In this document: in pieces, positions 1-11,470 of the stretch
How positions within the stretch are numbered: position 1 is the first letter of the stretch
Layout: every line of letters starts with the position of its first letter
Assembly (NCBI RefSeq): GCF_022513635.1
Contig: NZ_JAKWBL010000001.1
Location: forward strand, 1,922,001 to 1,986,000
Reading direction: 5' to 3'
Origin: Paraniabella ginsengisoli
GTDB lineage: Bacteria; Bacteroidota; Bacteroidia; Chitinophagales; Chitinophagaceae
Length of the DNA: 64,000 bases
Program-made: the position numbers and the translations under genes
Notes under the pieces: model-generated
The model's database searches: none
What the model was told of the DNA's origin: nothing
Seen by the model: the letters and a program-made list of their open reading frames with translations, nothing else

Positions 1-1188
1 TCACTATTTCTTTTTTGGTATAGTAGCCCCAATCCTGTTTTTCCCAACCTGCATGCTCGCAGTTATAAATAGCTTCTTTATTAATATCCATCCAGTTGCC
101 AATTTCATTTGCTATTGCTACTTCTTCTGGCCTGAATGAGCCGTCTCCCTTGGGTCCAAAATTTACGACAAGATTGCCTCCAAGAGAAACGCATTGTGCT
201 AACATCTCGATCAATTCATAAGAGGTTTTCCAATGGCCCAGCCATTTTTGCTGATATCCCCAACCATTCTCAGGAATGGTCATAACGCAGTCCCAATCAT
301 TTCCATGCACATCAGCATAAGTTTTTGGGATTTTTCTTTCCCAGCCTTGCTCGTAATCGCCCATCAGCACGCCGTTTGCATCATTATGACGATTACCAAA
401 CTCATCCGCCCTTAATCTACTTCCTATAATTAACCCCGGCCTTATTGTTTTTAAATGCTGTTCCAGCGAATCAGAAAAAGCTCCGCTCTTTTTCCAGCTT
501 GCATCCCAGGTGCCATCAAACCAAAGCCCTTTAGTTCCCGGATAAAGTGTAAGCAGCTCCGTCAACTGATTTTTAGTAAACGCTTTGAAACGATCGAATG
601 CAAGTGTATCTTCTTTGGTTTTTAGATCATAACGCCAGTCGGGATGACTCCAGTCCATAACAGAGAAATACAGGTAAACATCAATGCCGGCTTTTGTATA
701 AGCATCAACCAGCGGACGAATCACATCCTTTTTATATGGAGTTTTACTAATATTATAAGAACTATATTTAGACGGCCACAAACAAAAACCATCGTGGTGT
801 TTTGTTGTAAACGTAAGATACTTTACACCCATCTGCTTGGCCATAGCAGCCCACTCTTCAGGTTTGTATTGGTTGGGATCAAATTGCCTGTAAAGATTAT
901 CATAAACATTGTTCGGTACTTTATTCCATACACGAATCCATTCAGCGGCTCCTTTGTAATATTCGCCATCATACTTACCACCCAAAATAGAATATGCGCC
1001 CCAATGTATAAATTGGCCAAGCCCATAAGCACGCCACCTGGCCATATCAGCATCCGTTCGCTTACCAATCCTATGTGCCCCGTGTTTTAAAACTATTTTT
1101 TCATCAGATTTTTTTGAGCCGAAACAACATGCATACAACATAATATAGCTATACTTAATGCAACAAATGGCTTTATTTTTTTAATCAT
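1..1188 (-). CDS. GH29 alpha-L-fucosidase (3' end outside window)
   Basis: Exo-acting alpha-L-fucosidase, probably periplasmic, removing terminal fucose from imported oligosaccharides. After a signal peptide ending near VVSAQ, the protein shows the GH29 landmarks also seen in the paralogue at 8036-9487: GQFIHWG, TTKHHDGFCLWPS, and GLWFDGTWD with the likely nucleophile Asp. Reading from the start at 1188, the frame breaks at the seven-base A run (T on the plus strand, 1109-1115). Adding one base restores an open frame to the window edge, so this looks like a sequencing error. It is the last visible gene of the SusC1-SusD1-GH88 operon, 28 bases after GH88. The C-terminus lies left of position 1. 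Confidence 0.9.
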
Positions 1189-1216
1189 TAAATAATTCTT
1201 TTAAAAAATTCTAAAA

Positions 1217-2409
1217 TTACAAATACCAGTCTTTATAACGTTTAAGTGCTTCTAAAAAATAATAATCGGCATAAATCAAAGGCACATCTACTTCCGAATT
1301 CAATGGTAGCGCACCGGTGCTATGCTTTAGAAGAAAGCCTCCGTTCTCCCCAACTTTTGCTTTGTAACGCTCGCCAGACAGCGATACAAGCATTTGTTTT
1401 GCATTGTCTATATAAAAATCCTTCTGAGATCCTTTAGTATATTGAGCCAACTCTAATAATGCAGATGCGATCAAAGCGCCTGCCGATGCATCCCTTTTAG
1501 TATGTGGAATTTGGGGCGCGTCAAAATCCCAAAATGGTATTTTGTCCGCCGGTAGGTTTGGATGTTTTAATATGAAATCAGCAATTCCGCAGGCGTGTTT
1601 CAGATAACGCTTATCACGGGAAAACCGATACATCATTGTAAATCCATACAAACCCCAACCCTGGCCACGCGACCAGGAAGAACAGTTTGAAGCACCCTGC
1701 CAGGTTGCTTTGCGTAACACATCTCCATTGTTGACATTATAATCAATAACATGGTACGAACTATAATCTTTTCTGAATTGATTTTTCAGCGTACTGTTCG
1801 AATGGTTGATCGCAATGTCTCTAAACTTTTTATCACCTCCGTCATTGCTTACCCAGTAGAGCAATTCAAGGTTCATCATATTATCAATAATAACCGGACA
1901 TTTAAAATACTGATTCGTATTCCATGACTGGATGATTTTTGCAGAAGGCCTGTATCTTGTTGCTAAAGCAGCTGCAGCTTCATGTATAATTGGTTTATAC
2001 GCTAAGTTTTTGGTAATACGATACGCATTGCCAAAACTGCAATACATCATAAAACCCAGGTCGTGGTTGCCAGTATAAGTTTTATTTGGTTCGATTACAT
2101 TCAAAGCACGTTCCGCCTCCTTTCTGATTATTGAATCTCCAGTTTGCTCATAAATATACCATAATGAGCCGGGGTAAAATCCCGTACACCACCACGTGCG
2201 TTCGTAAGAAATAAATTTTTTCTTTTTTCATCGTACGATTGGGGCATTCTGTCCCGGGGAGTTAAAGTCATCATGTAGCGATACTGGGAATCAGCAAAAG
2301 TAAAGTTGTCACGAACCAATTGCTGCATGTTTATACTACCTGCCTGCTGCGCGAGCAACGATCCGCTAAAACATAAAAAGGAATATCCAATAAAGAAAAA
2401 TTTACGCAT
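1217..2409 (-). CDS. GH88-family unsaturated glucuronyl hydrolase-like protein
   Basis: An (alpha/alpha)6-barrel hydrolase of family GH88, which removes unsaturated uronic acids from the non-reducing ends of oligosaccharides produced by polysaccharide lyases. Two aspartates in family positions are visible, in GNHDLGFM and VIIDNMMNLEL, and the family segment SWSRGQGWGLYGF is intact. A signal peptide ends near SLLAQQ. About 397 residues after repair, normal for the family. The frame breaks in A-rich sequence at about 2216-2228; the corrected reading supplies RTWWCTGFYPGSLWYIYE, as expected of GH88. Related families (GH105) share the fold, so exact specificity is uncertain. No polysaccharide lyase is visible in the window. 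Confidence 0.87.
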
Positions 2410-2547
2410 TTCTATAGATTCATCTGTTTAATCAAAATATCATCAAAATAAGAATGGCATTGTTGCCACTTCATAAAATAGCCATCCATAACGTTTTAAA
2501 TAGTATGGAACGAATGGCTAGTAAAAGACATGTATTTATTTGTATTA

Positions 2548-4343
2548 TTATTTGCTTGGCCATCCGGGATTTTGTTCGAGTGCAGGATTTAACAAAAGAT
2601 CTTCTAAAGGAATCGGGAAATAATACTGGCGATCGTTAAAGACCCTGTTTCTACCCGGCAGCGTTTTTTGATAAGGTTCAATGTATCCTTCTTCGTTTAG
2701 GAAGATGCCCTGCCCGGGTTTCAGTGTTGGATATTCGGATTGAACAAATTTCATTCCCAACACCGGAATATTTAAAAAGCTTCCCGCTTTCCACCTCATA
2801 AGGTCATCCCATCTTACATCTTCAGCAGCCATTTCAATTCTTCTTTCCCTTCTAATTTCGCGAAGTAAAGCTGAAGGCGTGTAATCACAGTATTTCTGGT
2901 AAGCAGCATCCAATTCCGGATCTTGCGGAATCGCATTACTTAATAAATGGGGCATACTTACTCTATCCCGAATTTTGTTGATAGTATTATCTAAAACGGT
3001 TTGGTCACATTCCCCCAGCTCTGCTTTTGCTTCTGCGTAAATAAGCAATGTTTCTGCATATCTAAAAACAGGCGTTGCCTGCATGCCATTAGCTACTCTT
3101 GCCCAATCAGCGGGATCGTTTAGAAACCACTTTGCCATTCTGTAACCGGTTGGACATTTGTTGCCCGATAAGCCAGGGATATTTGGTTTAGGTGCATTGT
3201 TCGAACCCATTACATCCGATACATTTTGATAAGTGCCATATTGAGCTACTGTTTGAGATAATCGAGGATCGCGATTGACAAATTCTTTAGTGATAATACC
3301 TCGGTCATCAGCATTAAACAGCGGACTTTGGCTGATCGGCAATCCATCTGTACATAGATATTCATCAACAAGATTTCTGGAAATACCACTTTGATGACGC
3401 AGGTTTTGTGCAAAATATCGGCTGAAAGCTGAGCCCAGAGATAAGTCTGCCGAATACTGACGCCATAAAATGATTTCAGGATTATTAGCGTAGCTATACT
3501 GTGCAAATATTTTGTTATAAGGATCGCTAACATCAGGATATTTGTAAATACTGTATCCTGCCGTCATTATTTTTTCGCAGGCATCTGTTGCATATCTCAA
3601 AAATTTATCACCATCAGCAATTTTGTGATATTTTCTAAATGTACCTTCGCGCAGGCCAATTTTCGCTTTTAGGTGTAACGCCGCATTTTTGTTGATACGA
3701 CCATTTTGTTCATTGCCTTTTGCAGGTAACCATTGTATCGCTTTATCAAGTATGTCAATTACAGAATCCATGACAACAGTGCGCGGCGTTCTAGGTGCAT
3801 ACAACTCTTCAGAATTAATATTTAATTCTTTATTGATCCAGGGAACATCCCCAAATAATTTTACTTTTTCAAAATAATCCCATGCTTTAAAAAATAAACT
3901 TCTGCAAGATATAAATGCTTTATATCATCAGAAACAGTTGCCTTATTATAATTATCAAGAAAAATATTCAATACACGAATATTTGAAAAATTCCAGCCGC
4001 CAGATCCGCTTAGTGTAGGTACAGTATATGTATTAGCTGCTACTGTTGAATAACTGTTCGGAATCAAATTGTCTGTTATAACATCGCCATACACAATTTT
4101 TGAAGCGTTTACACCCCAGGGTTGCAATGTTCCGTCAGCGAAACCAGTTCCAAAGCCTGTGATATAAAGTGGATAAATAGCGTTATTGTATAGACGCAAA
4201 TCATTCTCTGATCTCCAGAAGTTTTCGTCACCTAACCTGTCCAAAGGCAGACGTGTTGTAAAATCATCTTTTTTACAGGAATAGAAAAGAGTAACTATGC
4301 AGGTGAATAAAGTTATTTTATATATTATATTAGTACGTGTCAT
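2548..4343 (-). CDS. SusD/RagB-family outer-membrane glycan-binding lipoprotein (SusD1)
   Basis: Surface lipoprotein that caps a SusC TonB-dependent transporter and captures glycan. Starting at 4343, the N-terminus has a signal peptide with a lipobox ending FYSC, followed by KK and the early SusD motif DENFWRSENDLRLYNNAIYP. The C-terminal part has the family signature around FRYAETLLIYAEAKAELGE and the ending LEQNPGWPSK. About 598 residues after repair. The frame breaks at a six-base run near 3887-3892; adding one T gives AEVYFFKAWDYFEKVK, which aligns with SusD proteins. An upstream in-frame ATG at 4382 exists but lies inside susC; 4343 sits 11 bases after the susC stop and gives the better signal peptide. 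Confidence 0.92.
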
Positions 4344-4353
4344 AAAATTCTTT

Positions 4354-7300
4354 TTAAAATGTAGCTTGAATACCGATGGCAACTGATTTTAACATGGGAT
4401 AGTTTGCTGAAAGCACTTCCGGGTCAAAGTATTTAGGTACACTCGATATTTGAAAGATATTATAAGCCGATGCACTCACCCTTAATTTTTGCATAGCAAT
4501 TTTTTTAGCAAGAGCTGGCGACAATGTGTATCCTAAAGAAAAATTCTTCAACCTCAGATATGCGGCGTTCTGCAAAAAGCGTGTTTGGGTAGTAACATTT
4601 GAGGCCCTGTTTTTATAAGCAGGATATATAGCATCCGTATTATCAGGCGTCCAACTATCGCTGTACACCTCTCTTGTACCTATGCCTCCGTTAATGGCTC
4701 CCCAATATAAATTGTCAGAAATATAGACATCGCGTTTGCCAATACCCTGGAAGAAAACATTGCAATCAAAGCCCTTCCAACTCAGGAAAGTATTAAGACT
4801 GAATGCATATTTCGGTGTAGAGTTGCCAATAACCTTCAGATCGCCCGGATTAGTAACGGTGGTACCTGCAGAGATTGAATCATTTCCATCCAGATCATTA
4901 AACCTTACATCGCCGGGAAATATCAAACCGGAATGCGGGCCTCTGGAGCTATTGTGTATTGGAGCATTTTGAATTTCCTCATCATTCTGAAAAATGCCAT
5001 AGGTTTCATAACCCCATATATCACCTACTACTTGTCCGTTGTACAAAGTGCTTAACAACATATTGGGGTTGCCACTAAAGCTTTCAACTTTGGTATTGTA
5101 ATTAGAAAGCGTACCCGTAATGTCATAGGTAAATCCACCGGAAGTAGCGTTACGATAGCTGGCCTGAAAATCGAAACCCTTGGTATCAAGTACACCTGAA
5201 TTGGTTACAGGTGACGAGGTTCCCAATGTAGCAGGATATTTGGCGCCATCTACCAAAATATCTGTAGTCTTTCTGTCATACCATGAAAAGCTTAGATTTA
5301 ATCTTTTGAAAAGAGTGGCATCTACACCAAGGTCGAATGTTGTTGCTGTTTCCCAGGTCAGGAAAGGATCTATTAAGCCTGGAGGAGTAATACCAACGGG
5401 TCTTACTCCGTCAAATATATAGTCAACCTGGGTTGTAGTACCATACAAACGCAACCACATGTCAGTTCCAACATTCTGATTACCGAGGCTTCCATAACTT
5501 CCTCTGAACTTCAAATCATTAACTACAGTTTTGAGACCTGAAAAGAATTTTTCTTCAGAAATGCGCCACCCTGCAGAAAAAGTAGGAAACATCTTAAATC
5601 GAGTACTTGTAGCAAATCTGGAGCTACCATCATAACGCCCATTGGAGCCTAACAGGTATTTCCCTTTATAATCATAGGTAAATCTATAAAAAACACCTTT
5701 TACGGACCATTCACGCTCTTGATCGCTGCCCGTAAGTTGGCCTGATGCGAGACCAATCGTTGGGGTCTCAGCGTTTATCAACTCTGTTTTATTACTCCAC
5801 AAAAAGTCGTTTTTATTCAACTCCTGATTATAACCAACCAGGCCATAAATATTATGATCGTTTAATTTCAGTGTATAATCGGTATAAATATTTGTAACAA
5901 AATGATTGATGGCTGTCACATCTTTATATACATAACTAGGGCTTGTATAATCCGTTACAAGTGCTGTCCAGCTACCCCCAATGCGCTCCTGATAAGGAAC
6001 CACCGTTTTATTCCTGATATTTTGTGAACGGTAGGAGAAATCTGCTTTAATATTCCAATTCTTCAAAGGAGTTATTGTAGGAGATGCTGTTATCAGCATA
6101 ATATCTTCATCATTTTTGTCAGAAGAATTATAATCCATAAAAGAAAGAACATTATCAGTATAAGCATTTGGTACCGGCGCATTGGTTGGCGTGCGCAATG
6201 GCATAAATACATTTCGCCCTGGTTCTTGAGATAAAGCCCTCCACCAGCCGCCTTTGCCGGATGGGTTCACCGGTTCTGTGTAAATGGACCTGTTATAATT
6301 TGTTTTGAGATCTACTTTAAACCAATCGGTAACGGTAGTTGATGTATTAAGCATGAAGTTGTATCTCTTAAACTTATCGGTATTAAAACGATACATTCCT
6401 TCCTGCCCAAAATATCCTAACGATGCATAATAAGTAGTCTTGCCCGCACCACCTGATACATTCAAGTTGTGCTTTTGAGATGGAGACCAATCTCTCACAG
6501 CTAATTCATATGGATTTACATCTGCTACCCATTGAATCTGGCTTCCTATCATATAATAAGGATTCCTCGCTGGATCGTTTTTATACGCGACAATGCTATC
6601 AAGTAATGCGATGGCAGTTTGAGGTGCCTCATTCTGACCAGTAAGTGCATAGCTGTTAACGACAGCTCTTTGTATTTCTTCAGATCCTAAAAGGTCAGGA
6701 ATGGCACTTGGGCGATTCCACTGAAACATATTAGAATAGCTTACACTAGTCCGGCCTTCTTTAGCTCCTTTTTTGTGGTAACCAAAATAACACCATACGC
6801 ACCACGTGCGCCATAAATAGCCGAAGAAGCGGCGTCACTTAAAACGGAGACAGATTGAATATCATCAGGGTTCAACATATTAATGTCCATTTCCACTCCA
6901 TCTACTAATATATAAGGACTACCATTTTGCACCTGCATTGCTCCGCTTGAGTTTTTGCTAAACGATGTTCCTCCCCGAATGTTAAAGGAAGGCGCTGTGT
7001 TAGGAGAGCCATTTGCGATACTTACATTCAAATTCGGAGCAAGTCCCTGTAAAGCTTGCCCGACGTTATTGACAGGCCTGTTTTCTAATTTTTTTGAATC
7101 GATTTGAGTGATACTACCAGTCAGGTATTGCTTTTTCTGCGTTCCGAAACCGACAACAACAACCTCATCCATTGCTGCATTTTCAGTCGTAAGAGAGACA
7201 TTAATAATTGTTTGTCCATTTACTTTTACCTGCACCGATCGATACCCAATGGAGTGGAACTCAATTGTTGCATCACTACTTTGCAAGCTTAATTCATATT

Positions 7301-7540
7301 GTCCTTGCTCGTTCGTAGCTGTAGCGTTGTTAGTACCCATTTCCTGGATTGTTACCCCGGGAACAGGTTGGTTAGAGACCGAATCAATAACCGTCCCTTT
7401 AATGACAAGCGTCTGCTGAGGGTGTAAGCTGTTTGCAGATATGGCTTTGCCAGTATAACATAAAAAAGTAAGATAAGAGATGGAAAAATCCATAAACTTT
7501 TTCTCCGGCAGCTTCTGAATGTTTTAGTACAAAAACTCAT
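4354..7540 (-). CDS. SusC/RagA TonB-dependent outer-membrane transporter (SusC1)
   Basis: Outer-membrane TonB-linked importer of oligosaccharides, partner of SusD1 just downstream. Order: signal peptide, carboxypeptidase-regulatory-like domain (about residues 43-130, IKGTVIDSVSNQPVPGV), TonB-box region DEVVVVGFGTQKK, plug with SSAIYGARGAYGVILVTTKK, then a long beta-barrel ending in Phe (GIQATF). About 1062 residues after repair. There are two frame breaks, each one base short in a six-base A/T run: 7462-7467 within the signal peptide and 6769-6774 after VTTKK. I choose the start at 7540 because the repaired N-terminus (MSFCTKTFRSCRRKSLW, then a hydrophobic stretch) makes a proper signal peptide. 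A predicted operator lies 160-190 bases upstream. Confidence 0.92.
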
Positions 7541-8035
7541 AATGAAATCTTTTTAAAACTGGTTTAACGAATATGTTATTTCTGCGGGCCTATGGTATAT
7601 AATATTAATTAGCCATCGTTTATAATCTTATGCATCGTATTATACCACTGATCTTATTCTCAATAAATAGTCTCGGTGAATATAGTTCAGGGTTCAAAAA
7701 ATGGCAGGGTGCTATCTTAAATAAAATAGGGGGATATTTTAAATAGATCTATAACAAATTGAAATTCAATTGACTTTATTTTAGTAAATAAAATGATTTA
7801 AATAATGCATAGCATTGTCCATAATCGTTCTTTTTGATTATGAGAAGAATCAATACTGATACAGTTATCTGAGGACAACTAAGAGCAAGAACTTAACATT
7901 AAGAACGCAGCATGCTTATGCCAGGGATGGAAACCATCTCAGAGCCGGAAAGATCAATTTTTATATATTATGCAGGAGGCAACCCGAGTGTAAAATTATT
8001 GTCGTTGGTTGTGGTAAATGTAGAATACCTACTTA
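7541..8035. other. Intergenic region upstream of susC1 (495 bases)
   Basis: AT-rich gap between the stop of the GH29 fucosidase at 8036 and the start of susC1. It holds the regulatory motif at 7675-7733 and must contain the susC1 promoter. I could not find a clear TAnnTTTG element in it on the minus strand. I see no convincing gene. A short plus-strand frame at 7912-8097 has no start context and runs into the fucosidase. Confidence 0.6.
7675..7733 (-). promoter_or_regulatory. Predicted regulator-binding site upstream of susC1 (site 1)
   Basis: The core at 7703-7733 contains GGCAGGG followed by TCTTAAATAAAATAGGGG. The same arrangement occurs at 29259-29288, and a slightly diverged copy at 9561-9590. 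Site 1 and the 29259 site also share GGTGAATATAG about 18-28 bases further left (7675-7685 and 29231-29241). All three have the same orientation relative to the minus-strand genes they precede. A TTAAATA heptamer recurs about 21 bases apart (7717 and 7738), two helical turns. Inferred target: the hybrid two-component regulator at 29406. Confidence 0.6.
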
Positions 8036-9487
8036 TCAGGTCTTGGCTTTCTCGTAAATTACTGCTGATTTATGCTCTTGATCGGCAGGTTCCATAACAA
8101 TTACTTTGGGTTCTGTGGGATTATTTTTTAGGTGAATAAAATATTCGGTGCCTTTATTATCTTTATAAACTTCTTCAATGTTGTAGTTTGTATCGAGATT
8201 TTTAAGATCGTACACTTTCTTGATACCCATACCTGGCAATAGCTTTAAACGCACTGCTCCGCTAACAGGAGGATTAAATATTATCAGATAATATTTACCT
8301 GTTTTATTATTTCTGGTGATATAACCCCAATCCTGTTTTTCCAGGCCGGCATAATCGCAGTCATAAATAGCCTCATGATTTATTTTCATCCAGGCTCCTA
8401 TTTCTTTGGCTAGTTTGTTTTCTTCGGGCCTCATGTTACCTTGAGGCTTTGGTCCGAAATTAAGCACAAAATTCCCATCGAGTGACACGGAACGCGCCAT
8501 CATTTCTATCAATTCCACACTCGTTTTTACATGTCCTCCCCAATCAGAATGATAACCCCATTTATTCTCAGGTACTGTCATTACACAATCCCAATCGTTA
8601 CCATGCACGTCTTCTATTGATTCAGGCAACTTGCGTTCCCAACCTTGTTCGTAATCGCCCATTAAGTCGCCATTACTATCAAAATGGCGACGGCCATATT
8701 CATCCGCCCTAAATCTGCTGCCAATTATCAAGCCTGGGTGTAGTTCACGCAATTCTCTTTCAAGACTGTCGGTAAATCCGGCTTGTTGTATCCAGGCCTG
8801 ATCCCAAGTCCCATCAAACCAAAAACCTTTCGTTTTGGGATATCTGTGCAGCAGTTCTTTAAGCTGATTGGCAGTAAAGGTTTTAAATTGTTCATACGAT
8901 TTTTTATCGGCATCGGTTTTTAATGCAACGCGGTAACCAGGATGATTCCAGTCAATAATGGAAAAATACAGATACACATCAATACCTTCTTTATCATAAG
9001 CATTTACTACTTCTTCAACAATGTCCTTTTTATACGGAGAATTAGCAATCGTATAATTTGTGTATTTACTAGGCCATAAGCAGAAACCATCGTGATGCTT
9101 AGTAGTAAAAATCATGTATTGAACACCCATTTCCTTCGCCTGCCTTGCCCAGGCCGTAGCATTAAATTCCTTGGGGTCAAATTGTTTATGCAAGCTCTCA
9201 TATTCATTTTTCGACACTTCATTCCATGTGCTTATAAATTCCGTTGCCCCGGGATAATTTTTACCTTTCCATTGACCTTCGGTAATTGCGAATGCACCCC
9301 AGTGTATAAACTGTCCAAACCCATAATCACGCCACCGTTGCATAAGGGGATCCGGTCTTTTTCCAAGCCGGTGAGTTCCATATTTAAGATAAGTAGAGGG
9401 TCGGTGTGTAGCCAACGGTGCCGTTTGCGCAAATAAAAAAATATTAAAAAGCAAAACAATAAATAGAGTACTAATTTTTTCAATCAT
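8036..9487 (-). CDS. GH29 alpha-L-fucosidase, complete
   Basis: Complete 483-residue GH29 alpha-L-fucosidase with no frame break. A signal peptide (ISTLFIVLLFNIFLFAQ) indicates export. Family landmarks: GFGQFIHWGAFAI, FTTKHHDGFCLWPSKY, GFWFDGTWD (nucleophile Asp in the WFD segment) and NFVLNFGPKPQG. It hydrolyses terminal alpha-L-fucosyl linkages; linkage preference cannot be read from sequence. It is a close paralogue of the partial gene at 1-1188, with many shared segments. The start at 9487 is the only good one, since it precedes the signal peptide directly. It stands alone between two Sus blocks with its own upstream motif copy (9561-9590), so it is probably a separate transcription unit in the same regulon. 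Confidence 0.96.
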   Translation of the reverse strand: MIEKISTLFIVLLFNIFLFAQTAPLATHRPSTYLKYGTHRLGKRPDPLMQRWRDYGFGQFIHWGAFAITEGQWKGKNYPGATEFISTWNEVSKNEYESLHKQFDPKEFNATAWARQAKEMGVQYMIFTTKHHDGFCLWPSKYTNYTIANSPYKKDIVEEVVNAYDKEGIDVYLYFSIIDWNHPGYRVALKTDADKKSYEQFKTFTANQLKELLHRYPKTKGFWFDGTWDQAWIQQAGFTDSLERELRELHPGLIIGSRFRADEYGRRHFDSNGDLMGDYEQGWERKLPESIEDVHGNDWDCVMTVPENKWGYHSDWGGHVKTSVELIEMMARSVSLDGNFVLNFGPKPQGNMRPEENKLAKEIGAWMKINHEAIYDCDYAGLEKQDWGYITRNNKTGKYYLIIFNPPVSGAVRLKLLPGMGIKKVYDLKNLDTNYNIEEVYKDNKGTEYFIHLKNNPTEPKVIVMEPADQEHKSAVIYEKAKT

Positions 9488-9560
9488 AACATGAAAAGTT
9501 TACTATACAAATAAAATGAGCTTTATGCCTCTGTGAAAATAAAGTGCAGTATTATATAAC

Positions 9561-9590
9561 GGCAGGGGATATTTTAAATAAAATAGAGGG
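9561..9590 (-). promoter_or_regulatory. Predicted regulator-binding site upstream of GH29 (site 2)
   Basis: GGCAGGG followed by TTTTAAATAAAATAGAGG, 74-103 bases upstream of the fucosidase start. It differs from sites 1 and 3 by two substitutions and one base of spacing in the core. Between it and the gene, near 9508-9517 on the minus strand, TTTATTTG is one mismatch from the Bacteroidota -7 element TAnnTTTG, which would place the site just upstream of a promoter. Confidence 0.55.
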
Positions 9591-9687
9591 TTATTATTAA
9601 TTACCAATTAACACATTGAAGATCAAGCAAGGTTTTAATAAAAAATGTTTTTAGCTACCGAACTTCTACACTGAAGTGCAAGCAGCC

Positions 9688-11450
9688 CTATTTCACAAAC
9701 TCTGTTTCATAATCCTTGAGCCAGGCTTTTCCTTCGAGTGCCCATGAATCTGCAACCGATGCATTTAACCAATAGAATATAGTAGGAACAATATCTGTGC
9801 TTGATGTTTGAAATGTATTTTCGCTGATCGCACATGCCTGATCAACAAGATTCCATACTCTTTTTCCAAAATCAGTGAAAGAAAAATCTTTACCAGTTGC
9901 CCCAGGTGCATAATTTTTTAGCACGCTCCCCTCGCCTTCATCTAAAGGCCAGTATCCTATAAGATTTCCATACTTAGGATGTGTTGCAGAAATAGACATA
10001 GAGCAATTTGCATTTACAATTTCATCAGTAGTAAGCGCAGTATTCCAAATGCTCAAATTACTAATAATCGCATGGGCCCCGCTTCCCAGAGATGTTGCAA
10101 TAGTTCCAATTACAAGATTAGATGCCGGGGCGGCAGACGCCATGTTACCTATATTTTGAGCAGGACTTCTTTTTCCATTGGTGTACATTTCTGCATACCG
10201 GGTAGATGCAGAATCGTATACTCTAAAAGCAATGGCATCCCAAACATTCAGGTCAGCAGAAACTTCTGTGTCTGTACCACCTATATAATACTTAAAAGTA
10301 TTTCCATTAGTACTGGAGCGGTCTCCAATTCCAAAACGATAAGTTTTGTTAGACCCCACCATAATGAAAGCCCAACCATAAGGGTTTTGGTAACCGTGGG
10401 TAGCTTTAGACAATAAGGCAGTATTACTTCCCGATTTGGTAATACTTCTTATCTTAAACATAATTGTATAACCGCCCTCGGCAGGAATATCATAAGCTGT
10501 AGCCATGCTTGCCGGCATGGAAATGGAATCTGCCTTACCATTAAGGCTTAACGCATTGGTTAGTTCAGGAGAAACAATTTCTTGTTTATTTATATTTTCA
10601 TTATGATAGATAGTAAAAATTTTTCTTTCAGCAATAGTAGCGCCTCCATAGGTAATATTATCGGGCTTTACACCGTGTGTAGTTGTTATAATAATTAACC
10701 AATCTTCTATATCATACGTTGGCCTTGCCTTCAAAGCAGATACGATTTCCCCAATGTAGCCGTCAACTTTATTGATGGCATCTTTGTATTGTATATTAGA
10801 AGAAGAAAAACCGTGCTGCCTACCCGCGATGTTAGCACTATTCAAATCGATTACCATGTGTGTGAGATTGGAAGATTCATTAATAGTTTTTATTGCCGAA
10901 TCTTTCACTGCTTCATCATCGTTCGCATAAATTTTCTTGTCAGCGAATTTAAATGAAACATCTAGCAAGGTTTGCCACGGGCTTACAACCACCATCCTCG
11001 AAGTGTTAACACCCGCTTTGCCAGCGGCTAATAATCTCTGTGAATAATTGGGAATATAACCAATCTCGCCATGATCTTCTTCTTCACCTTCTGCGTCAGA
11101 AATACTTAATGAACTATCAACAATACCATACCCAATACTTGATTTTCCTGCGGTAATACCCACCCACGCACCTCCTTCGGTTGTGTTTGCATCACCGTAC
11201 GTATTCCAGGAAAATTTTGCGTGTTCCAGAAGCTGGCTAATATTCGATGGCATAATTTCTTTTACGGCATCGGAAGTAGCACCTTCGGCAACAATCAATA
11301 ATACTTTTCTTTTTTAGGTATGCCAGCCTCTTCAACTTCTTCAAAAACAAGGGGCGGGTCAGCGTATTTCTTACAAGCGGTGAACAACATCAGCACCGGG
11401 AGTATAAAAATGAGAATCAGATACATCTTATTATGATCAAAGTTTTTCAT
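9688..11450 (-). CDS. Lipoprotein with degenerate alkaline-phosphatase-like domain and LamG domain (copy 1)
   Basis: A secreted lipoprotein (lipobox LMLFTAC, then KKY) of about 587 residues after repair. The N-terminal half (about 45-290) resembles the alkaline-phosphatase/phosphodiesterase fold: a KVLLIVAEGA strand, a TTEGGAWVGITAG loop where the nucleophile normally sits, and WLIIITTTHGVKP where the family has the SDHG metal motif. The C-terminal half (about 310-510) is a LamG/concanavalin-like jelly roll (AYDIPAEGGYTIMFK, FRVYDSASTRYAEMYTNGK, LIGYWPLDEGEG). Key metal ligands look replaced, so binding rather than catalysis is likely. The frame breaks at the six-base run 11310-11315; adding one base joins the lipoprotein signal to the body. 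It is last in the M60 operon and a paralogue of 13549-15315. Confidence 0.8.
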
Positions 11451-11470
11451 GCTTATTCTGATATTTTATT

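Noticed and set aside
644..1090. Plus-strand open frame of 148 codons
   Set aside because: It is antisense to the GH29 fucosidase, whose conserved motifs are on the minus strand; composition is not protein-like.
7912..8097. Possible small gene upstream of susC1
   Set aside because: No start context, no recognisable motif, and it runs antisense into the fucosidase.
9979..10416. Plus-strand open frame of 145 codons
   Set aside because: Lies entirely opposite the LamG lipoprotein, which is clearly coding on the minus strand.
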